A stretch of 6,333 nt of DNA, from the NCBI GenBank assembly GCA_937892085.1, contig CALAVD010000259.1, positions 1 through 6,333 on the forward strand. Reading direction: 5' to 3'. Position numbers and translations under genes: made by a program. How positions within the stretch are numbered: the stretch's first letter is position 1; each line of letters starts with the position of its first letter. Positions 1-5,298 of the stretch are shown piece by piece. A model generated the notes under the pieces. It was not told where the DNA came from. It did not search any database and was given only the letters and a program-made list of their open reading frames with translations. The stretch is from an uncultured Prevotellaceae bacterium (GTDB taxonomy: Bacteria; Bacteroidota; Bacteroidia; Bacteroidales; Muribaculaceae).

Positions 1-1
1 G

Positions 2-55
2 ATTAAAGAGACTCTGGGGTCGCCAACTGACTACCGCTACACCTATATGAAATAG
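2..55 (+). CDS. C-terminal end of an upstream gene (partial, unidentified)
   Basis: Frame 2 is open from the window edge and ends at TAG (53-55), giving 17 residues, IKETLGSPTDYRYTYMK. The other two forward frames stop at base 4 and around base 49. The peptide has ordinary composition for a soluble protein tail, and its codons (CTG, GAC, TAC, CGC, ACC) resemble those of the genes downstream. The gene lies on the same strand as the arginine deiminase, 110 bases upstream, so read-through into that gene is possible. The tail is too short to assign to a family. It could also be a chance open stretch, since 17 codons is not statistically strong. Confidence 0.45.
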   Translation: MKETLGSPTDYRYTYMK

Positions 56-68
56 TCGGCTTCGCCGA
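56..68 (+). other. Small stem-loop just after the upstream stop codon
   Basis: TCGGC (56-60) and GCCGA (64-68) form a perfect 5-bp GC-rich stem with loop TTC, starting on the base after the TAG stop. No T-run follows, so it is not a convincing intrinsic terminator. It may protect the 3' end of the upstream message or slow polymerase. Confidence 0.35.
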
Positions 69-69
69 A

Positions 70-164
70 GTTTAGAGGTTAGAGTTTAGTGTTTAGAGAA
101 GAAAATTTCAGTTGAAATTTTCAAGATTTCACACTGAACAGCCTCTAAACATTAAACATTAAAC
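70..164 (+). repeat. Inverted pair of 7-bp repeat arrays around a palindrome, leader of the deiminase gene
   Basis: Left array: TTTAGAG (71-77), GTTAGAG (78-84), TTTAGTG (85-91), TTTAGAG (92-98). Right array, on the opposite sense: TCTAAAC (144-150), ATTAAAC (151-157), ATTAAAC (158-164). Bases 84-98 pair with 143-157 over 15 bp with one G-T wobble (89/152). Between them lies a perfect palindrome with arms GAAAATTTCA (101-110) and TGAAATTTTC (113-122) separated by GT. In RNA this would give a long hairpin carrying a nested second hairpin. The right array ends one base before the TTG taken as the gene start. No TAnnTTTG promoter is visible here, so the gene is either read from upstream or has an atypical promoter. 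Confidence 0.7.
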
Positions 165-165
165 T

Positions 166-1449
166 TTGAGCAAGTTAACAACTTGCGAAACTTGTATGGA
201 TAAAAAACAATTAAAGCCTTGTGAGGTAAATGTAAGTTCCGAGACTGGCAGGCTCAGGGCCGTGCTGCTGCATCGCCCTGGCGTGGAGATTGAGCGCATG
301 ACACCGCTCAACGCCAATGCCGCGCTCTATAGCGACATCCTCAACAAGCCCATCGTTGACGAGGAATACCGCAACTTCAGCGGTGTGCTGGAGCGTTGGA
401 CCAAGGTATATTATGTACAGGACATCCTTGAAGAGCTGCTCAAGAACGATGCGGTGAAAGAAAAAATGCTGTTCGACAGCCTCAGAGGTTGTGACCAAAA
501 AACGGCAAGGGTGATTAGCGAAATCACTGGCGATGACCCCAAAAAACTTGCGCAGGTGCTTATTGAGGGCTGTGAAGACCCCAAGTGGGACGGCGTGAGC
601 GAGCATCGCTATCTGCTCAAGCCACTCTACAACCTTTTCTTCACTCGCGACGCTTCGAGCACGGTGTATAACCGCGTGCTCATCAACTCAATGAGCTTTG
701 AGGTGAGAGAGCGTGAGTCGCTGATTTATGAGGCGATTTTCAAGCACTTCTTCGGCGTTGACACCCTTAACGCCATGGCGTGGAACCCCTACGCCCGCAC
801 CGAGGGCGGCGATGTGCAGATTGCCAGTGCCGACACGCTGTGCATAGGTCAGGGCATACGCACCAACCGCAAGGGCATCGAGTACTTAGCTCAGACCTTC
901 GCCCGTGAGCGCGACCACTTCAACATCGTGGTTCAGGAGTTGCCCATGGAGCCTGAGTCGTTCATACACCTCGACATGGTATTCACCTTCCTTGGCAAGC
1001 ATCAGTGCATGGCATTTGAGCCAATGCTCAAGAAGCAGGGGCTCTTTGCCGGCAAGGACACTACGCTCATAACCATCGACCACGGGACTATCAGCTACAA
1101 GCGCATTGGCAACATCGTGGAAGGTCTCACCCAGTTAGGGTGGGACATCGAGCCAGTGATAGGTGGCGGCAGCGACCCCTGGACACAGCTGCGTGAGCAG
1201 TGGCACAGTGGCGCCAACTTCTTCTCGATGGGTGACGGCAAAATCTTAGGCTACCGTCGCAACACCCACACCATAGAGGCTCTCGACAAGGCAGGCTTTG
1301 CCGTGCTCAACGCCGAGGACATCGTGAGTGGCAAGGTCAACATGAATGACTATGAGAAATTTGTGGCAGCCTTCCCCGGTAGCGAGTTGCCTCGCGCTGG
1401 CGGTGGTGCTCGCTGCATGACGATGCCTATCCTCCGCGACATGGAGTGA
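166..1449 (+). CDS. arcA: Arginine deiminase
   Basis: This cytoplasmic enzyme of the guanidino-group-modifying superfamily hydrolyses L-arginine to L-citrulline and ammonia. The protein is 427 residues, the usual length for the family. All signature blocks are present in order: HRPG at 36-39, NLFFTRD at 156-162 (substrate-binding Asp162), EGGD at 213-216 (Glu213), HLDMVFT at 268-274 (catalytic His268 and Asp270), and the terminal GGGARCM with nucleophile Cys417. It therefore looks fully active. Dimethylarginine dimethylaminohydrolases are much shorter, so that alternative is unlikely. The start is uncertain. TTG at 166 sits one base after a repeat array, like the TTG of the gene at 5299. ATG at 196 would give 417 residues and place the nucleophile at 407, close to Cys406 of the Pseudomonas enzyme as I recall it. 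A 7-bp hairpin (170-186) covers the first codons of the longer form. The stop TGA is followed by an in-frame TAA. No arcB, arcC or arcD is in view, so the gene may serve arginine catabolism or acid tolerance outside a classical arc operon. Confidence 0.93.
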   Translation: MSKLTTCETCMDKKQLKPCEVNVSSETGRLRAVLLHRPGVEIERMTPLNANAALYSDILNKPIVDEEYRNFSGVLERWTKVYYVQDILEELLKNDAVKEKMLFDSLRGCDQKTARVISEITGDDPKKLAQVLIEGCEDPKWDGVSEHRYLLKPLYNLFFTRDASSTVYNRVLINSMSFEVRERESLIYEAIFKHFFGVDTLNAMAWNPYARTEGGDVQIASADTLCIGQGIRTNRKGIEYLAQTFARERDHFNIVVQELPMEPESFIHLDMVFTFLGKHQCMAFEPMLKKQGLFAGKDTTLITIDHGTISYKRIGNIVEGLTQLGWDIEPVIGGGSDPWTQLREQWHSGANFFSMGDGKILGYRRNTHTIEALDKAGFAVLNAEDIVSGKVNMNDYEKFVAAFPGSELPRAGGGARCMTMPILRDME

Positions 1450-1472
1450 TAATCTGATAGTATCACATCACA

Positions 1473-1515
1473 AAGCCACCAGTTTGCGGGAATCTCTCCC
1501 CAAAACTGGTGGTTT
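1473..1515 (+). terminator. Terminator-like hairpin after the deiminase gene
   Basis: CCACCAGTTT (1476-1485) pairs perfectly with AAACTGGTGG (1503-1512). The stem extends outward by a G-T and two A-T pairs to 1473/1515, and an inner GGG/CCC pairing (1488-1490 with 1498-1500) is possible. It starts 24 bases after the stop codon. The following T-run is only TTT and is partly inside the stem, so termination may be weak or factor-assisted. The position and the strength of the stem support a 3'-end role. Confidence 0.5.
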
Positions 1516-1531
1516 ATGGTATAGTTTCCTC

Positions 1532-1574
1532 CCACAGGGCGATAAGGGCAGGTTGCGTAGTTGCCTTGTGGCAA
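1532..1574 (+). other. Second intergenic stem-loop with competing folds
   Basis: CCACAGGGC (1532-1540) pairs with GCCTTGTGG (1563-1571) over 9 bp with one G-T wobble and a 22-base loop. An alternative hairpin, TTGCC (1561-1565) with GGCAA (1570-1574) and loop TTGT, uses the same bases, so the two cannot coexist. A third option pairs GGCA (1547-1550) with TGCC (1562-1565). No T-run follows. The stretch is noticeably more GC-rich than the DNA on its right. Its function is unknown; it could be a remnant of a structured RNA or of a repeated intergenic element. Confidence 0.4.
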
Positions 1575-1601
1575 TGATAAAAACTTGACAATTTATTGTT
1601 T

Positions 1602-1743
1602 GAGTGCACTTTAAAAAGTGGCATTTTGTGCTGATTCAAATATTCAAACGATTAAAGACGATTAAAAACTAATTGAATATCAATTAAATAAAATTCGTTG
1701 AAATTAGTTTAATTCGTGTGCTTTTATTTTTTAAAGTGGACTC
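1602..1743. repeat. 142-bp AT-rich element bounded by near-perfect inverted repeats
   Basis: The left end GAGTGCACTTTAAAAA (1602-1617) matches the reverse complement of the right end (1728-1743) at 15 of 16 bases; the one mismatch is at base 1606. The left end itself contains the palindrome CACTTT-AA-AAAGTG (1607-1620). Inside are a perfect hairpin TAATTGA-ATA-TCAATTA (1670-1686), a tandem 10-mer pair GATTAAAGAC / GATTAAAAAC (1650-1669), and a looser inverted match of the stretch at 1659-1674 with about 1700-1716. There is no ORF. Terminal inverted repeats on a short AT-rich core resemble a MITE (a small non-autonomous transposon), but I see no clear target-site duplication, so it may simply be a cruciform-forming regulatory region. 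Confidence 0.5.
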
Positions 1744-1834
1744 TTGTTTGGTTTTCAATATCGAAATATAGGTACTGATTTTGGATAAAAAAGGCTGCGC
1801 TTAGGAAATAAAAATAAAAAACTTTGTTTTTCCT

Positions 1835-1865
1835 TTTGTTTTTCACTCGGCTTGCACTAATTTTG
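1835..1865 (+). promoter_or_regulatory. Bacteroidota-type promoter for the 1935-6015 gene group
   Basis: TTTG (1835-1838) and TAATTTTG (1858-1865) are separated by 19 bp. This is a full match to the known Bacteroides primary-sigma consensus (-33 TTTG, -7 TAnnTTTG). Transcription should start near 1871-1873, giving a 5' leader of about 60 nt before the ATG at 1935. It is the only good promoter between the deiminase and the end of the methyltransferase-like gene, so it probably serves all three genes downstream. Confidence 0.75.
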
Positions 1866-1934
1866 CACTGCTTTTTTTGAAATCACTGGCACAAAGGTTG
1901 GCAAGTGAGATTCTGAAAAAGTGTAATTTAAAGA

Positions 1935-2594
1935 ATGACAGCACGAAACAATAAAATAACTTGGTGGACAGTAGGGACGGCAGTTGTCGTTCTTGTGCTG
2001 TTGTATATGTTCTGCCCACCAGTGCACAAGTTTGGCAACAAACTCTTGGGGCGTAGCGAGAGGGAATATCCAAAGCCCGACTCGGTAAAGGTAGATGAGT
2101 TTGAATATGGCACCCCGATGGACCTCCAAGGCGAGGTAATAGATGTGCCGCGAGACTCATTGCTTGACAGCCTTATGCTTGCCGACAGCTTACTAATCCC
2201 CGTTGATGGGCCTCTCCCCACGCAAGTGCCAGGCTTCGGTGATGGCGAGTTGCCTCCCATGCCCGACGACACCGATCTTCCCATAAAGATTGCGCCTGTC
2301 AAGCCCGAGAACATGCCCGTCGGCCTTGAGGAGATAGAGCATTATGCCTCGGCTAACACCACAGTCAATAGCAAGCTGACGGTGTGCCGAGAGAACTACA
2401 AGAAGATGCATGAGCTTTATACCGAGTTTGTGGCACACCCAACCGTGGAATATAAAGAAATAGGCGTTAAACGAAAAAAAGAATTGCTCGATCAGCTATC
2501 GCAGCTGATGAAAGCCGCGCAGAGCGCTAACGACAGTAATTGTGAAGAAGAAACCGCCGCCCTGCGCCGCGAGGTGAATAAAATGAAGTTTTAA
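1935..2594 (+). CDS. Small membrane-anchored protein of unknown function
   Basis: I do not recognise this 219-residue protein. It has a short N-terminus with basic residues (R4, K7), a single hydrophobic segment at about 10-27 and a basic stretch just after it (H31 to K47). Residues 70-130 are acidic and proline-rich and probably extended, with three DSL motifs close together (74-86) and many PxP-like spacings. The C-terminal part, 131-219, is highly charged and predicted helical, with possible coiled coil near 175-215. Cys27 ends the membrane segment but lacks a lipobox context, so a lipoprotein is unlikely. The start is the ATG 60-65 bases after the predicted transcription start, preceded by an A-rich leader with no Shine-Dalgarno. 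It is the first gene of a group with the YfhO-type protein (104-base gap), which suggests an envelope role. Topology is ambiguous because basic residues flank both sides of the membrane segment. Confidence 0.8.
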   Translation: MTARNNKITWWTVGTAVVVLVLLYMFCPPVHKFGNKLLGRSEREYPKPDSVKVDEFEYGTPMDLQGEVIDVPRDSLLDSLMLADSLLIPVDGPLPTQVPGFGDGELPPMPDDTDLPIKIAPVKPENMPVGLEEIEHYASANTTVNSKLTVCRENYKKMHELYTEFVAHPTVEYKEIGVKRKKELLDQLSQLMKAAQSANDSNCEEETAALRREVNKMKF

Positions 2595-2606
2595 GGCATA
2601 ATGCTC

Positions 2607-2623
2607 AATTCAGAATTCAGAAT
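2607..2623 (+). repeat. AATTCAG 7-bp tandem repeat in the intergenic gap
   Basis: AATTCAG occurs at 2607-2613 and 2614-2620 and continues with AAT (2621-2623). It begins 12 bases after the stop codon of the preceding gene and is a different 7-mer from the array that follows it in the same gap. Confidence 0.5.
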
Positions 2624-2651
2624 GCGTTGCCTATATTCTCATCACAGTCTT

Positions 2652-2700
2652 CGATAAACGATAAACGAAAAGTGAAAAACGATAAACGATAAACGATAAT
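2652..2700 (+). repeat. Seven-copy 7-bp tandem repeat running into a start codon
   Basis: The units are CGATAAA (2652), CGATAAA (2659), CGAAAAG (2666), TGAAAAA (2673), CGATAAA (2680), CGATAAA (2687) and CGATAAT (2694), with no break in the 7-base spacing. The last unit supplies the A and T of the ATG at 2699-2701. The leader is A-rich and poor in secondary structure, which fits translation initiation without a Shine-Dalgarno sequence. Four of the seven units are identical to CGATAAA and the two central units are the most diverged. Confidence 0.85.
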
Positions 2701-5224
2701 GGATAATAACGTACTTGACAAGCAGTTGATAGGCTCACTCACGGTGCGCCGTGTGGTAACTTTTGTGCTCTCGATATTGGTGTTTGCCGCCATCTCGTGG
2801 ATATATTTCTATCCAAGCGACACTAAGGGCTATGTGCTCCAGCAGAACGACGTGATGCAGGGAAAAGCCAATGGCCAGGAGGCGAAAGTTTATAACGAGA
2901 GCCATGATGGTGAAGTCACTCGATGGACCAACAGCCTCTTTGGTGGCATGCCCACGTTCCAGATTGCGCCAAGCTATGAGAGCAACTCGATAATCAACAC
3001 AATAGGCAAGGTGCTCACATTAGGCTTTCCGAGTCCAGTGAGCTGGGTGTTCCTGCTCATGTTAGGATTCTTTATCCTGATGCTGGCGTTCGACATGAAG
3101 TGGTACTTAGCAGTGTTAGGTGCTATCGGGTATGCCTTCTCGTCTTATTTCTTCATCATCATTGACGCGGGCCACATCTGGAAACTCCTTGTTTTGTGCT
3201 ATATCCCGCCAACGATTGCCGGCATCGTGTGGGCTTATCGCGGAAAATACTTGCTTGGCACGGCGGTGGCGGCGCTTTTTGCCTCGTTGCAGCTGCTAAG
3301 CAATCATGTGCAGATGACCTACTACTCGATGTTCATCATCGTGCCGTTGGTGATAGCCTATCTGATTTATGCTATCAAGAACAAGAAACTTGCGCAGTGG
3401 GGCATCGCCACAGCTTGCATGGCAGTGGCGGCAGTGCTGGCCTTAGGTGCCAATGCCTCAAATCTTTATCTCTCCAACAAATATGCTAAGGAAACCATGC
3501 GCGGCGGACATAGCGAACTCACTCCGCTGCCCGCAAAGGAGGGTGAGAAGAAGATTGACAGCGAGCCCACCAATGGCGGCTTGAGCAAGGAGTATATAAC
3601 CCAATGGAGCTACGGCATTGGCGAGACATGGACCCTGATGGTGCCAAATGTGAAAGGAGGCAGTAGCATGAAGACGCTTGCCGACCTTGACAATGCCGGT
3701 GAGGTGGCAGCCAATTCGGGCGCGGAATTCGGTGTTGACGCATTAGGCGTGTTCTCTCAGTACTTTGGCGACCAGCCGTTCACCAGTGGTCCGGTGTATG
3801 TGGGTGCCCTGATTTTCGTTTTGTTCATTTTAGGTCTTTTTGTGGTAAAAGGTCCTATCAAGTGGGCGTTGCTGGTAGCTACATTATTCTCTATATTCCT
3901 TTCCTGGGGACATAACTTCAATGCTCTCACCAACTTTTTCATCGACTACTTCCCGATGTATAACAAGTTCCGTACGGTGTCGAGCATACTTGTCATTGCC
4001 GAGCTCACCATGCCTCTGCTTGCGGTGTTAGCTTTGAAGGAGATGTTTACGCAGGAAGACTTTTTCAAGCGAAATAAGAAGGTGATTTATGGCGTGTTTG
4101 GCGCTTGCGCTTTACTTTGCTTGCTGTTTGCTATATCTCCAAGCATTTTTGGTGGCGGTGCAACTGAGAGCGATGCTAATAATCTGTTGATGGCGTCCGG
4201 GGGACAGATATCTGTCGATAGGATTCCCAACACTGTTGTCGCTGCTCAGACTTTGCGTCACAGCCTCGTGAGTGCCGACGCTTGGCGCAGCTTGATAATT
4301 ATTCTACTGGGCTTTGGCGTGCTGTTGCTCTATAAATTCCGCAAGATCAACCCCGTGGTGGCTGGACTGCTCATTGCCGGCATTGTGCTGGTGGATATGT
4401 ATAGTGTCAACAAGCGTTATCTCAACGAAGACAGCTTCAAAGACCCCGCCACACTGCCCTCTACGACCTTTGAGAAGACAGCTGCCGACGCTACTATTCT
4501 TGCCGACACCACGCAAAACTATCGTGTGATGGACTTGCAGGGCTTCATGCAGCCTCGCTCCAGCTATTTCCACAAGACAGTTGGAGGTTATCACGCCGCG
4601 AAGCTCACTCGATATAACGACCTCATTGAACGGCAAATCGCGAACAATAACATGGCGGTTCTCAATATGCTCAATGCCAAGTGGTTTATTGTTGATGCCC
4701 AAACCGCTCAGCAAAATCCCGAGGTCCTGGGCAACGCATGGTTTGTTGATACTTTGACCTACGTCAAGACTGCCGACGAGGAGATGAAGTTCCTCGACAA
4801 CTTCGACCCTGCAACCGAGGCTGTGGCCGATGTGAAGTTTAAAGACGCTCTTAAAGAGGCTGTTCCCACCGATACTGCCGACTATATTAAGGAGACGACA
4901 TACGCTCCTAACAAGCTCACCTATCACGCTCATAGCGCAAATGGCGGCTTGGCGGTATTTAGCGAGATTTACTTCCCTTGGGGCTGGACTGCCACCATCG
5001 ATGGCAAGGAGGCGAAAATAGGTCGCGTGAACTATGTGTTGCGCGCTTTGCAAGTGCCTGCCGGTGACCACACCATCGTCTTCAGCTTCGACCCGCAAGA
5101 GGTGCACAAGACCGAGTCGGTGGCTAAGACGTCGGTTTGGCTCATCATGCTGCTCATCCTCGGAGCCTTAGGCTGGGTTATCTACTCAGGTATGCGCAGC
5201 AAGAAGAAGGAAGATAGATTATAG
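2699..5224 (+). CDS. YfhO-family polytopic membrane protein (possible GT-C glycosyltransferase)
   Basis: The 841-residue inner-membrane protein matches the YfhO family. In Bacillus the family is linked to sugar modification of envelope polymers; in Bacteroidota its substrate is unknown. A first membrane segment (about 19-38) is followed by a periplasmic loop with QQNDVMQG (48-55) and WTNSLFGGMP (76-85), whose Asp51 is a candidate acidic residue of the GT-C type. About a dozen more hydrophobic segments lie between 112 and 569, with GHIWKL (158-163), NHVQMTYY (202-209) and PMYNKFRTVSS (419-429). A large soluble region (570-810) ends in the YfhO-like block YFPWGWTATIDGK (758-770), then VPAGDHTIVFSFDP. 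A final membrane helix (812-830) and the basic tail RSKKKEDRL close the protein. It appears intact. The ATG overlaps the last unit of a 7-bp repeat array. The methyltransferase-like gene follows after 74 bases with no promoter. The family call is firm; the enzymatic role is inferred. Confidence 0.9.
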   Translation: MDNNVLDKQLIGSLTVRRVVTFVLSILVFAAISWIYFYPSDTKGYVLQQNDVMQGKANGQEAKVYNESHDGEVTRWTNSLFGGMPTFQIAPSYESNSIINTIGKVLTLGFPSPVSWVFLLMLGFFILMLAFDMKWYLAVLGAIGYAFSSYFFIIIDAGHIWKLLVLCYIPPTIAGIVWAYRGKYLLGTAVAALFASLQLLSNHVQMTYYSMFIIVPLVIAYLIYAIKNKKLAQWGIATACMAVAAVLALGANASNLYLSNKYAKETMRGGHSELTPLPAKEGEKKIDSEPTNGGLSKEYITQWSYGIGETWTLMVPNVKGGSSMKTLADLDNAGEVAANSGAEFGVDALGVFSQYFGDQPFTSGPVYVGALIFVLFILGLFVVKGPIKWALLVATLFSIFLSWGHNFNALTNFFIDYFPMYNKFRTVSSILVIAELTMPLLAVLALKEMFTQEDFFKRNKKVIYGVFGACALLCLLFAISPSIFGGGATESDANNLLMASGGQISVDRIPNTVVAAQTLRHSLVSADAWRSLIIILLGFGVLLLYKFRKINPVVAGLLIAGIVLVDMYSVNKRYLNEDSFKDPATLPSTTFEKTAADATILADTTQNYRVMDLQGFMQPRSSYFHKTVGGYHAAKLTRYNDLIERQIANNNMAVLNMLNAKWFIVDAQTAQQNPEVLGNAWFVDTLTYVKTADEEMKFLDNFDPATEAVADVKFKDALKEAVPTDTADYIKETTYAPNKLTYHAHSANGGLAVFSEIYFPWGWTATIDGKEAKIGRVNYVLRALQVPAGDHTIVFSFDPQEVHKTESVAKTSVWLIMLLILGALGWVIYSGMRSKKKEDRL

Positions 5225-5239
5225 TTTATTGGAGATTAT

Positions 5240-5270
5240 GGATTGGGGCTCGAGAATCGCCCCTCAATCC
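5240..5270 (+). other. Intercistronic stem-loop between the YfhO-type and methyltransferase-like genes
   Basis: GGATTGGGGC (5240-5249) pairs with GCCCC (5259-5263) and AATCC (5266-5270), with a 2-base bulge (5264-5265) and a 9-base loop. No T-run follows, so it is more likely to protect the message end or reduce expression of the last gene than to stop transcription. It starts 16 bases after the stop codon of the YfhO-type gene. Confidence 0.5.
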
Positions 5271-5273
5271 ACG

Positions 5274-5297
5274 CAACTGAGAACTGAAAACAACTGA
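5274..5297 (+). repeat. CAACTGA 7-mer repeats ending one base before a TTG start
   Basis: CAACTGA (5274-5280), GAACTGA (5281-5287), a 3-base AAA spacer, then CAACTGA (5291-5297). A single T separates the last unit from the TTG at 5299, the same arrangement as at the deiminase gene (ATTAAAC, T, TTG). The array is short and less regular than the one at 2652-2700. Confidence 0.55.
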
Positions 5298-5298
5298 T

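Noticed and set aside
23..38. tRNA D-arm resemblance on the minus strand (AGCGGTAGTCAGTTGG)
   Set aside because: No anticodon arm, T-arm or acceptor stem is found on either side, and the same bases read as a plausible coding tail on the + strand.
1350..1574. 74-codon minus-strand ORF spanning the deiminase 3' end and intergenic hairpins
   Set aside because: It overlaps the conserved C-terminal catalytic block of the deiminase and consists largely of palindromic hairpin sequence, which reads open on both strands. There is no initiation signal.
1747..1783. Possible second promoter, TTTG at 1747-1750 and TGATTTTG at 1776-1783
   Set aside because: The spacer is 25 bp and the -7 box has a mismatch at its key second base. 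The promoter at 1835-1865 is far better.
1843..2314. Minus-strand ORFs over the promoter and 5' half of the gene at 1935
   Set aside because: They cover the strong + promoter and its leader, and their translations are rich in S, P and C with no domain features.
2652..2700. CRISPR array
   Set aside because: The repeats are 7 bp with no spacers, there are no cas genes, and the array runs into a start codon.
4304..5107. 267-codon open frame on the minus strand inside the YfhO-type gene
   Set aside because: It lies wholly opposite a well-supported coding region, has no promoter or leader of the kind seen elsewhere here, and its translation has no recognisable domain. It is best explained as an antisense shadow.
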